Source of the DNA: an uncultured Chitinophaga sp.
GTDB taxonomy: Bacteria; Bacteroidota; Bacteroidia; Cytophagales; Cyclobacteriaceae
Reading direction: 5' to 3'
DNA: 64,000 bases
Assembly: GCA_902168205.1 (NCBI GenBank)
Contig: CABHOK010000004.1
Location: 62,001-126,000 of the forward strand
Part shown: positions 36,309 to 45,422 of the stretch, piece after piece
Numbering within the stretch: position 1 is the stretch's first letter
Layout: the number at the start of each line of letters is the position of its first letter
Made by a program: the position numbers and the translations under genes
The notes under the pieces: generated by a model
Databases searched by the model: none
What the model was told of the DNA's origin: nothing
The model's input: only the letters and a program-made list of their open reading frames with translations

Positions 36309-39300
36309 TTATTGATTAGACAATCCAAGAGAACAAATAATTTGAGGCTCAAGCGAAGTTTGCTCATCCTCGTTGATGATTGAAAGCTTATCTTCTTCAC
36401 GCAGCGATACTACCAGGAACGCTAACTCATCATCTGAAATTCCAGCCTTCAACTGACGATTCAGCGTTTCGCGACCGAATTCTTTTAAGGGGAATTTGTA
36501 GATATCGTCAATAGCTTTCTTGAGGGCATCAGTAACAAAGAGCTGGCCGTCATATCGGTCGCAATAAGCCTTGAGCCTTGTATATGTTCTGTATTTAACA
36601 CCGTTCTTCTTGCCTAGCGATCCACCGGTTGATTTCTCCTCTTCTTTAATATGCTCGACCCCCGCCTTAACAAGCTCGTGATGGTTAGTTAGTTTAAATT
36701 TCGGTTCCGTATGAGGCGTACAATGGGCGGCTCGTAAAATTGTGAGCTGCGACTGTGTGACAAGCTTTCCTGAACTATCAATCCATGCCAACACATCATT
36801 TTCATGACTTGTACGCGTATATACGATTACACCTTCTTTGGCTGAATCTTCTTCATTTCGCTTCGTGGCATAGACCACTGGCGGTAGATCAGGAATCAGT
36901 TTCAATAGTGTCGGATCTGCATCAACTGCATTTTTCCAAATCTGATAAGCATAGGATGCTAGGTCAACTTCGCCATCATTGTCGTCATCATCCAGAATTC
37001 CGGATTTTTCATTATACAGATCGGCAATATTGATTGGATCACCTTCGAAGAACGTTTCGTCAGCACCAACTACCTCTGCATTTTGCCGTATCCGCTGTCC
37101 AAGTCGTCTACGCAATTGGATGATTTGTTCAATTCCATCTTCGGGTAAGAATGAATAACAAAGTATCTGCTCGGCCTTTTGACCGATCCGGTCTACACGA
37201 CCGGCACGTTGAATAAGCCTGATGATTGCCCACGGAAGGTCGTAGTTCACAATGATGTGCGCGTCTTGCAAGTTTTGACCTTCGCTCAGTACATCCGTTG
37301 CAATCAGAACCCGTAAATCATTTTTGTCTTTTACAATGTGCTGCTTTTTATTGCTGATCGGACTGAAGCGATGCGCGATGGATGTGGGATCTTCCGAATT
37401 ACCAGTCACACTTTCGAGCTTATCCACACCCCTCGTTTTGAGGTTTTTCGCGAGATAATTTGCTGTATCTGCAAACTGCGTGAATACTAAGACCTTTTCC
37501 TGTCGATGGGTATTTGATATCAGCATATGCAAGGCATTGAGCTTTCGATCTGCGACTTGATTCCAATCCTCACCAAGTTTCAGAATCGTGATAAGCTCTC
37601 GACCATCGCTGATTAGGTGTTTAACAAGGTCATTTGTAAACAACTGCGGATCAATCCAATCAAAGTGGCGTGCCATGCTTTCACCTGCAAAGAATTTGTA
37701 CAAGCTTCCTGCCCGATCCAAATACAATTTTTCATCGAGCAAAAGATTGAGCTGATTATCATCGTTGTCGTTGTCCGGATCGCTGTCGTCAATAAAATAA
37801 TCAAGATTATGAGATATATCTTTCCCGATAGGAAGTTTCAGCTTGTTCTGAATAGCATAAACAAAGACGAAGTTCCGCATAATGTGCCTGCTGATCGAAA
37901 GCAGGAATGAGCTTCCACTGCTTTCTAACCTTTTAAAAAGATTGGTTCTGCAAAAGCCCATTAGTCTGCGCCCCGCGCGTGAAAGATTTTGCATAATGAC
38001 CTCTTCTTTGTCGGATGCTTTTACCAAAGGTTTTTTCGCCAGGTAATTTCCGAGACCGTATCTGGGAAGCTCAAGGTGGTTGATAACATCAACCACCTTC
38101 GGTGTGTACAGTCTTGCATATTGATCTTTCGGATCATTCACGTTAAACTCATATTCTACCTTCTTAGGAATTCTGTCGGGAAACGGAAGCTTTGTACCAT
38201 CCTTCAATTGAAGGTATTTGCGACCATTCGTGTTGTCAATCAAAGCGTAGTTCTCCTTGATGAAGCTTCTTGTTCTACGAACAAGATAGAGTCGCATGAG
38301 TTCACGCCAGTCGTCAGCGTAGTCACTTCGTTCAAATGCTTTAATGCTCCTGATAAACGTTTCCGTATGCCTCGCCTCAAATTGAATGCGTCCGCCAATT
38401 GCTTCAATATATCTTTCGGGCATGATTCCCAAGTCACGATCGTCACTGATGAATAGCCTTAGCTGATTGGAAAGGTCAAGGTATGATTTGTTGTAAGGCG
38501 TAGCCGAAAGAAGAATCACCTTACTTTCGTTTTCCGTCAGATATTCTTTAATTGAATTGTATCGACTTCCCAAGTCATTCCTTAGATTGTGGCTTTCGTC
38601 AATGATAACAAGCTTAAAACGCTTCAATTCTGGAAGGCTTCTTTGTACTTCTCCAATGGAAATTACTTGCGCCTTCAAATCATAACGTTCGATATACTCA
38701 TACCACATTGATTTGAGGTTCGGAGGGCATATAATCAATGTTGACCAGAAATTACTTTCTTCGAACATCTTTGCAATGGCGCAGGCAGTAATTGTTTTTC
38801 CCAACCCAACCACATCTCCGATCAATACACCATCGCGTTTGTCCAACTTCTTTGCAGCAATCTTTACAGCAGCCTGTTGAAATTCAAAAAGCTCATCACG
38901 GAAGACTTTCGGGAGACGGTATTCATTGAGGCCTGCACGGGCCTCCTGTGATAGGTGATAAGCGATTTTCAAATATATATGAAAAGGCTGACGCAATTTG
39001 TCAGTTGCCCATGAGGTATCGATGATCTCAATCAGCTCCTGTGTGATGTCGATGCACCAACGATCATTCCATCGGTCGTCAAACCATTTCACAAGCTTAG
39101 CGGCTGCATCTTGCTCCAGGACATCAACATTAAGCTCGCCCTGCTTTGCGAGTCCAGCAAGAGTAAGGTTACTGCTACCCACAAAGCCTTCCACACGTTG
39201 ACGCTCTTTCAGGTGACACAAATAGAGTTTAGCGTGGAGGGGGTGGCGAAGATGTAGTTTGACAACAACTTTCTCCTCCTTCATTTGGCTACTTAATTTT

Positions 39301-39671
39301 CGTAGCGCACGCTCATCAGCCTCGGTAGGTACACCAATTGTGAGCTGATGCTTGAAGCTCTCGGCCAATTTCTTCTTGAGGCGAAGAGCTTCTGCCTGGT
39401 CAATGAAATAGTCTTCGCCATGCTTTGAATAATGGTGGAGAACGTCTTGAGGCATCTGTTGCATACCAACCAAAAGTCTGCATATCCTGTGTACACTCTC
39501 TTCTTTTTCGAGAACAGGAGCACCAGAGAGCAAATCAATTTTGTCGGTGACTTGTTTCCATCCTCGCAGGTTAAAATATCCTACGCAGAAATCTGTTCGT
39601 AATGAATGCTCAAGACATTCATTTAAGCCTTTGGTAAGGTGGTTCTCAATGTTGTCGTATATCTTCGGCAT
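36309..39671 (-). CDS. PLD-domain SNF2-family helicase
   Basis: 1120 residues, first gene of the operon. N-terminal phospholipase D-like nuclease half: LHAKLYLCH near residue 150 and GSSNLTLAG near 165 (H-K-and N-S residues of one HKD motif). The helicase core follows: GDVVGLGKT (Walker A, ~289), VIIDESHN (~357), SATPYNKS, and the C-terminal VLSEGQNLQDA / QRAGRVDRIGQ (~827). It is expected to translocate on double-stranded DNA. PLD-SNF2 proteins paired with large adenine methylases occur in several restriction-like systems related to, but distinct from, DISARM. Confidence 0.92.
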   Translation of the reverse strand: MPKIYDNIENHLTKGLNECLEHSLRTDFCVGYFNLRGWKQVTDKIDLLSGAPVLEKEESVHRICRLLVGMQQMPQDVLHHYSKHGEDYFIDQAEALRLKKKLAESFKHQLTIGVPTEADERALRKLSSQMKEEKVVVKLHLRHPLHAKLYLCHLKERQRVEGFVGSSNLTLAGLAKQGELNVDVLEQDAAAKLVKWFDDRWNDRWCIDITQELIEIIDTSWATDKLRQPFHIYLKIAYHLSQEARAGLNEYRLPKVFRDELFEFQQAAVKIAAKKLDKRDGVLIGDVVGLGKTITACAIAKMFEESNFWSTLIICPPNLKSMWYEYIERYDLKAQVISIGEVQRSLPELKRFKLVIIDESHNLRNDLGSRYNSIKEYLTENESKVILLSATPYNKSYLDLSNQLRLFISDDRDLGIMPERYIEAIGGRIQFEARHTETFIRSIKAFERSDYADDWRELMRLYLVRRTRSFIKENYALIDNTNGRKYLQLKDGTKLPFPDRIPKKVEYEFNVNDPKDQYARLYTPKVVDVINHLELPRYGLGNYLAKKPLVKASDKEEVIMQNLSRAGRRLMGFCRTNLFKRLESSGSSFLLSISRHIMRNFVFVYAIQNKLKLPIGKDISHNLDYFIDDSDPDNDNDDNQLNLLLDEKLYLDRAGSLYKFFAGESMARHFDWIDPQLFTNDLVKHLISDGRELITILKLGEDWNQVADRKLNALHMLISNTHRQEKVLVFTQFADTANYLAKNLKTRGVDKLESVTGNSEDPTSIAHRFSPISNKKQHIVKDKNDLRVLIATDVLSEGQNLQDAHIIVNYDLPWAIIRLIQRAGRVDRIGQKAEQILCYSFLPEDGIEQIIQLRRRLGQRIRQNAEVVGADETFFEGDPINIADLYNEKSGILDDDDNDGEVDLASYAYQIWKNAVDADPTLLKLIPDLPPVVYATKRNEEDSAKEGVIVYTRTSHENDVLAWIDSSGKLVTQSQLTILRAAHCTPHTEPKFKLTNHHELVKAGVEHIKEEEKSTGGSLGKKNGVKYRTYTRLKAYCDRYDGQLFVTDALKKAIDDIYKFPLKEFGRETLNRQLKAGISDDELAFLVVSLREEDKLSIINEDEQTSLEPQIICSLGLSNQ

Positions 39672-40084
39672 AAAGGACTTTTGAGTAAGCCCGAATCAAC
39701 TAACAATAAGCGACAACCAATGACAGTCAGTAACTTAGAATACAGGATCGGGATTTTAAGTCAAAGCCCATCCGCCATACCCATTGCTGAGTACATACGG
39801 ATGGGCTCCAAGCTCTAAAATATTGGGAATATGGCTTATTTAAAAGGATTTTAACCGGATTCTATCTTGAAATGCCTCTTTTCCTCATTTTTGTCTCTTT
39901 TAAACCTTTGGATTTAGTTGTTAATCACCGGCTTTATTGGTTTAACAAGAGCAATAGCTTTTAACTCACATCAAAATTCAGAGAGATAAACGCAGTTGAT
40001 TTCGGTGCACGTCATCTTTTCAATAATCTGCCCAAAGGATCTGATTACACGAATCCAACATCATCACCATCAGACTGGGTAACA
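39672..40084. other. 413-nt gap upstream of the operon with a long hairpin
   Basis: Contains an exact 10-bp inverted repeat AGCCCATCCG (39765-39774) / CGGATGGGCT (39798-39807) with a 23-nt loop. It could be the terminator of the SF1 helicase gene, whose stop is at 40085, though it lies 280 nt downstream and has a weak T tract. A plus-strand frame near 39965-40080 reads like protein (GARHLFNNLPKGSDY) but I cannot assign it. The promoter of the six-gene operon should lie here. Confidence 0.45.
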
Positions 40085-43075
40085 TCAATCATCAAACAAC
40101 GTTTTCTGGTAAACACCTCCCTTTACCTTGTTAACCAGTTCGCGGATATATTCGTAGTGCTTCACATACTGATTCGGAACACGAATCATTTTTACATCCT
40201 TCTTCTCGGCAAGCTCCATCTTGAGCTTGTCGGAGGTGATGCGTTTCTTATGGTAATAATGCTCTGCACCATCAATCTCAAATATCACCTTAGGTGCTTT
40301 CCCAATATATATTACTCCATCAAACTCCTTACGATTAACGGATGCATTTCCGATCTCTTCCGGAAATACGTCTGTTACTTTTACATTCCGTTCGAACCTG
40401 GTGCCCTGAACACTGCAATAGTGGCTCATGGTCTTATAAAATTCATCTTCAAACACCGAGTTGTTTGAAAGGCCGATCGTAAACTTACCGGCGGTGCTTT
40501 CACTAACTTTGGTCGTGCCATTTTGCTCCACGTATTCAATCAGTGCGTATAGATCATCGTCCTTTCTGGATAGTATATCTATAGCTCGTTTGTCGGCTAC
40601 AACTACCAGTCTCTCCCGTGCACGGGTAACACCTACATTGATCAGTTCGCTGTTATTCTTTACCCAATCGTATGTCTTCCCGGTGGTCTGGCTGGAGATC
40701 GCTGTTGATATGATGATGGTGCTGTTCTCCCGACCCTGAACTTTATGAATTGTTCCGCAGTCAACCGAGAGGTCAATTTTACCTTGTTCTTTGGCCGCCC
40801 GCAGATAATGATTCAACACCTCTTCCTGGTTTCTGAATGGAGTAAGGATAAAGACATCACGCAGTTGATTGCCTTCGATATACTTTACAATTTCCTGCGC
40901 CTCCTCGATGGCGGAATTTCTTCTCTTTACATTATGGTTATTTACATTCAGCAGTGTAACTTCTCCTATGGTGCTGATCATTGAAAGATTTAACCTGTTT
41001 TCATAAAATCGCATATTTGAGTAATTGATGATTTTACTTCCGCAGCGGTAGTGAAAACTCAGCAATATATCTCTGGAAATATTGTCGATCTGTTTATAGG
41101 TTGATAGAATCGAATTGTTGTAATAATTGTATGGCTCGCTGATTCCAAACCGCGCCATTAATTCATCGTTTCTCTTCTCCTCGAATGCAACAATGGGTTT
41201 TAGCTGATTGGTATCGCCAATCAGTACCATATTCTTGCACTTGGAAACCGGGATGAGACTGGTGGCGATATCACACTGCCCCGCTTCATCGATCGCGAGC
41301 AGATCGAATTTAAATTTTCTTCCGAGGTGTCGGGAGGATATGTTAGTGGTGAGTATTACGGGGAACACACGCGTGAATCTTTCCATGTTTTGGTCATCTC
41401 CGATCCACTTGTTGAACTCGGTGACTTGAGAGCGTTCGTCATCGATATGAGCGATGTCAATAAGTTGAGTGTAATCTTTCGTTTTAAGACGTTTCAGACA
41501 CCGCAGCGATTCAAAATAAAAAAACTGAAGCAATTGATGGTTGCCTTTAATAACGTCATAAATGTTATTCAGATCATCCGTTACAATTTCCGGGATTTCA
41601 TTGAGCCGTTGTTCGAGCTTCTGCTTTTCGCGCTCAAGCAGGTGGTTACTTCCTTTGGATAGTAACCCGTTGACAAACTCAAGATTCTGCGATAAGTCAA
41701 TTCTGTTTTCATAGTTGTTGAGCCGATCGACAAGGCGCTTATTATTTTCTTTCGATTTCTCTTTCAACTTCGATAACAGCTCTTCCTTTGGTGTGTCCTT
41801 CGTCTCAAATGCATATAGTGTTTTGATTGTTCTCAGTGCTTCTGTCACGTACTGAGCGTTGCCAAGCCTGATTACAGGGAGGATGATCTCCTTCTCTCTA
41901 TACTTGCCTAAAACCAGCTTATCGCGGACGCCATCAATAGGTACGTTATTGTTGGATGAGATCAACAGCGTTTTGCCATTAGCAAGACAATTCACAACAA
42001 TGTTTAATAGTGTTTGCGTTTTTCCTGTTCCCGGTGGCCCCTGCACATACGTAACCGGAAATTTCAACGCATTGTAGATCGTGCGAAACTGGTCGATGTT
42101 CACATTGCGATCATACAACACGATAAGCGGCTCTTTTCTGTTTTTTCGATCCAGCAAGGAAAGGTTTTGAAAAAAAGCTTTTAAAGGAATTTGAATGTCG
42201 TTGCTCTGATGATCAGAGGCAATGGAATCGTAAATCCCGGAGATATCTATCTGTCTATAACCGAGCACAACTATTTCGGGTCTTGTGTTGAGCAGTTCAC
42301 CGTGTCTGAAATTCTCACGTAAAAGCTGTATAGCTTCTTCTTTGTTCGCCTGGTACATCGCCTCAAAATGGGCAGGACTTATTTCTGAATAATACGACAA
42401 AGAATACCGGGCATTGTCAACATAAAAATTAGCATTGAACTGTGTCGCGGCTCCCAGATGCAGCGTTTTCCTGACTGGGTCAAACTCAAGTTTCCTGAAC
42501 GCAATCACAAATTTACCTTTCGACTCCAGGTCAATTGAAAATTCACTTAAGGCAAGTTGGTAATCATAGAAAGTCTTGTACTCGTTATGATAGATCTGCT
42601 TGATGATGGACCGATGCTGATCGTCCGACAGCTGATATTCTCTTCCTTTTTCAAATGTTGTTAAATCCAGGCCAGGGATTAGATAGGCCTTATGAAGAAA
42701 GGGGTCGTGGTTCGCCTTGTAGCATTCAAGGTAATAATTCAGAATACTATTGTCGTACCGGTTGAACGCGTAGGCTTGCAGACTGTCGTCATCAAGTTTC
42801 GTTACCAGCGCCTCCGGTACATCATAGCAAGAGAATCTCAGGATTTCAGCGGATTGAATTCCGGACATGAATATTTTCTTGTTGATGATGGGGGCGTCCT
42901 TTGTAACATTGAACATGTTTACCCACAACTCCCCATTTGCATTGATGTCAAGAATGCTTATCCAGAAAACCGTGATGTCTCCGCTTTTGTTTTTATAGGT
43001 GATGTTAAGATATTTTCCTTCGCGAATAGCCTTACCAATAAGAACTGTGATTTTCTTGTCGATCATCGCGTTCAA
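40085..43075 (-). CDS. SF1 helicase with Vsr-like (DUF2726/DUF559-type) nuclease end
   Basis: 996 residues. Walker A GPPGTGKTQTLLN lies near 347, Walker B LAIDEAGQCD near 596 and GDTNQLKP just after; TIHKVQGREN and NVGVTRARERL are SF1 (UPF1/DNA2-like) motifs V and VI. The last ~80 residues carry FEIDGAEHYYHKKRITSDKLK, the D-x-H pattern of Vsr-like endonuclease folds. Proteins of this build are common in defence islands. It is on the same strand and 413 nt upstream of the six-gene operon, so it may be a partner or a separate system. Confidence 0.85.
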   Translation of the reverse strand: MNAMIDKKITVLIGKAIREGKYLNITYKNKSGDITVFWISILDINANGELWVNMFNVTKDAPIINKKIFMSGIQSAEILRFSCYDVPEALVTKLDDDSLQAYAFNRYDNSILNYYLECYKANHDPFLHKAYLIPGLDLTTFEKGREYQLSDDQHRSIIKQIYHNEYKTFYDYQLALSEFSIDLESKGKFVIAFRKLEFDPVRKTLHLGAATQFNANFYVDNARYSLSYYSEISPAHFEAMYQANKEEAIQLLRENFRHGELLNTRPEIVVLGYRQIDISGIYDSIASDHQSNDIQIPLKAFFQNLSLLDRKNRKEPLIVLYDRNVNIDQFRTIYNALKFPVTYVQGPPGTGKTQTLLNIVVNCLANGKTLLISSNNNVPIDGVRDKLVLGKYREKEIILPVIRLGNAQYVTEALRTIKTLYAFETKDTPKEELLSKLKEKSKENNKRLVDRLNNYENRIDLSQNLEFVNGLLSKGSNHLLEREKQKLEQRLNEIPEIVTDDLNNIYDVIKGNHQLLQFFYFESLRCLKRLKTKDYTQLIDIAHIDDERSQVTEFNKWIGDDQNMERFTRVFPVILTTNISSRHLGRKFKFDLLAIDEAGQCDIATSLIPVSKCKNMVLIGDTNQLKPIVAFEEKRNDELMARFGISEPYNYYNNSILSTYKQIDNISRDILLSFHYRCGSKIINYSNMRFYENRLNLSMISTIGEVTLLNVNNHNVKRRNSAIEEAQEIVKYIEGNQLRDVFILTPFRNQEEVLNHYLRAAKEQGKIDLSVDCGTIHKVQGRENSTIIISTAISSQTTGKTYDWVKNNSELINVGVTRARERLVVVADKRAIDILSRKDDDLYALIEYVEQNGTTKVSESTAGKFTIGLSNNSVFEDEFYKTMSHYCSVQGTRFERNVKVTDVFPEEIGNASVNRKEFDGVIYIGKAPKVIFEIDGAEHYYHKKRITSDKLKMELAEKKDVKMIRVPNQYVKHYEYIRELVNKVKGGVYQKTLFDD

Positions 43076-43389
43076 TTTAATCTAAGTGATCCAACGTAGG
43101 GTATGCTGAAAGAAGTCTGATTGGTGAATATATGAAAACAGAAACAAATCAACTAAGATGACTGGATGCTGTTCTCATTATCTGCGGTCACTCAACAAAA
43201 TACAACAGGGGCGGATCAGAGATAGATCTGGATGTAAATGCTCTTCTCGCTTAGGCGGCTTCTCTTCTTTGATATCATAAAACAGAAGCGTCAATCTTCA
43301 GCGCAAGAGTATATATACCAAGTATAGAGATTTCGTCAATCCCAGCACAATATCAAGTTCAATTAACGAAAATATAAAATTACTTTGTG

Positions 43390-43590
43390 TCAAATGGAGG
43401 AGGCTCTTGCCGAACCGCATTACGAAACCAAAATCAAGAATAGTCGATATCTGGTGGAGGCATCCATAAATTATTGGTGCGTATGATATGGTCAAGCAAT
43501 TCTGGAATAACATACGCACCGGTAAAATGGTCAGCTAATTTTAACAAATTGAGTATATTCACTAATGTCTACGATGATAATGTCGCATGG
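43390..43590 (-). pseudogene. possible DUF2652-like (cyclase-fold) relic
   Basis: Minus-strand pieces in two frames: DIIIVVDISEYTQFVK (43531-43584) and, after a frameshift, FTGAYVIPELLDHIIRTNNL followed by a stop. The xxDISxYTxFV opening followed by (A)Y(V)IPELLDxII is the order seen in DUF2652, a nucleotide-cyclase-like family in Bacteroidota. The remainder is missing. The same segment contains the exact inverted repeat at 43476-43520. Assignment from short motifs only. Confidence 0.35.
43476..43520. repeat. 10-bp exact inverted repeat
   Basis: GGTGCGTATG (43476-43485) and CATACGCACC (43511-43520) with a 25-nt loop. No T-run follows on either strand. It overlaps a degenerate gene fragment, so it may be chance or the residue of a mobile element end. 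Confidence 0.4.
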
Positions 43591-43675
43591 ACTCCGATGT
43601 CGACATGCCTTCCTGATTCTCGTTTCCTGGAATTGTTGTGTTATTCGGCATGCACGGCTGCAACATTGGTGATTC

Positions 43676-43999
43676 TCAAGTTGTAATTGTCAATGATTGT
43701 ATCAATTGGCCAGTGATTTCCAAATTGTAAATCATGACAAGTGGGCTTCCCTTAAAATTTCCTGCGACTTCCGCAGTTAGAATGCTTCTCGTTTCAATTG
43801 CTTGATAACTGATTGGCTTAATAATGGCGTTGTAGCGCACATTGGCATCAGCAATCCAACGCTCTATTTCTTTTCTTCCTTTGTGTGTTTTGCCTTCGTC
43901 AAAAACTACGGCTGTTTCTGAAAAACAATTTGCGTAGCCAACACTGTCGAAGCTGTTCTGTGTGTTTACTAGTTCGGCTACTACTTTCGGTAAGTTCAT
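43676..43999 (-). CDS. SnoaL/NTF2-like protein
   Basis: 107 residues from the ATG at 43999, 19 nt behind the SDR stop; the longer frame would overlap the SDR gene. VAELVNTQNSFDSVGYANCFSETAVVFDEGKTHKGRKEIERWIADAN is the opening helix pair and sheet of the NTF2-like SnoaL fold, which may act as small isomerase, hydrolase or binding protein. Co-transcribed with the SDR gene. Confidence 0.8.
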   Translation of the reverse strand: MNLPKVVAELVNTQNSFDSVGYANCFSETAVVFDEGKTHKGRKEIERWIADANVRYNAIIKPISYQAIETRSILTAEVAGNFKGSPLVMIYNLEITGQLIQSLTITT

Positions 44000-44018
44000 C
44001 GTTTTGTTAGTTACGTTT

Positions 44019-44807
44019 TTAAATAGTTGGAATAGTCCCACCATCAATGACGAATTCTGTTCCGGTGAGATAGTTTGCTCGTGGCGAAACTAAAAAGCCG
44101 ACTAGTTCTGCGACCTCTTCGGGTTCTGCTGGTCTTCCGAACGGTATGCCTCCCAGTGCAGTCATAACACCTTCCTGGGCCTGCTCAATAGTAATGTTTG
44201 ATGCTTCGGCAATTCTTTCGAGCCATACATTGACATTTTCTGTACGGATCCATCCTGGCGAAACTGTGAGCACGCGAACACCTTTTGGCGTAACTTCTTT
44301 TGACAAACTTTTGCTGTAGTTGATCAATCCTGCTTTTGCCGCTGCATAAGGTAAAGTAGAATCAAACAGCGGTAGTCTTCCTTGAATTGAAGCGATGTGA
44401 ATAATGACACCACTTTTCTGCTCAATCATTTGAGGCAAAAAAACTCGGTCGAGTCGGACTGGTGCCAGTAGATTGGCTTGAAGAGTTGATTCCCAGTGTT
44501 CATCTGTCAGTACTGCAAAACCACCGGCAGGTGTTTCTGAAGAGCCCAGGTTGTTTACAAGAACGTCTAGTCTGCCATACTGGGTTAACACTTCGCTGAC
44601 TACTTTTTCTGCTCCTTCCGCCTTGCTTAAGTCGGCAGGGATGAAATGCAGCTTGTTGTTTTCTTTTTGGGGTGCGTTTCGCGCGGTGACAATAACGGTT
44701 GCACCGGCATTCAAAAGCCTGTCGGCAATCGCTTTGCCAGTACCTTTAGTGCCACCTGTAACTAAAGCAATCTTGCCCGATAGCTCATTGTTAAAATTAA
44801 ATTCCAT
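44019..44807 (-). CDS. SDR-family oxidoreductase
   Basis: 262 residues from the ATG at 44807 (longer frame open to 44876). The cofactor loop TGGTKGTG is near residue 15, VNNLGSSE takes the NNAG position with L-G, and YAAAKAG is the active site. FVIDGGTIPTI ends the chain. The altered NNLG is common in this SDR subgroup (glucose/ribitol dehydrogenase-like). Divergent from the HxlR gene, which probably controls it, with the NTF2-like gene downstream. Confidence 0.9.
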   Translation of the reverse strand: MEFNFNNELSGKIALVTGGTKGTGKAIADRLLNAGATVIVTARNAPQKENNKLHFIPADLSKAEGAEKVVSEVLTQYGRLDVLVNNLGSSETPAGGFAVLTDEHWESTLQANLLAPVRLDRVFLPQMIEQKSGVIIHIASIQGRLPLFDSTLPYAAAKAGLINYSKSLSKEVTPKGVRVLTVSPGWIRTENVNVWLERIAEASNITIEQAQEGVMTALGGIPFGRPAEPEEVAELVGFLVSPRANYLTGTEFVIDGGTIPTI

Positions 44808-44829
44808 GTTGAAAATGTTTATAGGGCAA

Positions 44830-44859
44830 AATTGGTGCGTAAAAGAAGTTTGCACAATT
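44830..44859. promoter_or_regulatory. operator candidate between SDR and HxlR genes
   Basis: AATTGGTGC (44830-44838) and GCACAATT (44852-44859) form an inverted repeat with a single-base bulge in the 126-nt divergent gap, as expected for the HxlR protein controlling both directions. Confidence 0.45.
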
Positions 44860-44933
44860 ACGGGGTTACGAATCACATAGGGATAAATTTATCACCTAGT
44901 ACACAAGAGAAGACATATGGTTACTTTTGAAGT

Positions 44934-45317
44934 ATGTACGAGCGAAAAACAATACCAAATTTGAATTGTGGTCTTGACCTGATTGGTGAAGTGCTTTACG
45001 GGAAATGGAAAATACGATTGCTTTGGTTTATCGATCGGGGACATAAAAGACCAAGTGAGTTGCAGCGTAAAATTCCAGATGCCACGCGCAGAGTTTTAAA
45101 TGTTCAGCTAAAAGAACTGGAGGACCATGAACTTGTCACAAAAACTATTTACCCGGTTGTTCCGCCAAAAGTTGAATATGAACTTACAGATTTCGGAAAA
45201 TCGCTTATACCGGTAATTGCTACACTTGGAGAATGGGCCGATGATCATGAAGACCGTTTGAGGAATGTGATCCTAAAACAGATTGTTACTTCCGACTTGG
45301 AACAAGCCTCAGATTAG
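44934..45317 (+). CDS. HxlR-family transcriptional regulator
   Basis: 127 residues. CGLDLIGEVLYGKWKIRLLW is the HxlR opening (with a cysteine), then RPSELQRKIPDATRRVLNVQLKELEDHELV as the winged helix, and VEYELTDFGKSLIPV as the wing. HxlR proteins respond to electrophiles or redox through the N-terminal cysteine in several members. Divergent from an SDR gene. Confidence 0.92.
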   Translation: MYERKTIPNLNCGLDLIGEVLYGKWKIRLLWFIDRGHKRPSELQRKIPDATRRVLNVQLKELEDHELVTKTIYPVVPPKVEYELTDFGKSLIPVIATLGEWADDHEDRLRNVILKQIVTSDLEQASD

Positions 45318-45374
45318 TCCAACGCCATTTGGAATTGGCGCGCGATGGAATTTCCGATTTGGCAATTGGATTTT

Positions 45375-45389
45375 TTTACCATTTGATAA
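45375..45389. promoter_or_regulatory. operator-like site TTTACCATTTGATAA
   Basis: Lies 33 nt before the Crp/Fnr start. It differs by one base from the reverse complement of the exact palindrome at 45996-46011, so both are probably bound by the same regulator. Confidence 0.45.
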
Positions 45390-45422
45390 CCGTTGAATGA
45401 GTGTAAATGTTAATCTTGAGTG

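Noticed and set aside
39965-40084. Plus-strand protein-like frame near the SF1 helicase stop
   Set aside because: No family motif, short, has a stop just upstream, and runs into the opposite-strand helicase gene. Possibly chance; not listed as a gene.
29420-43075. DISARM or BREX assignment for the whole island
   Set aside because: drmA/drmB (DISARM) and brxC/pglZ (BREX) are absent; only the helicase-methylase part is comparable.
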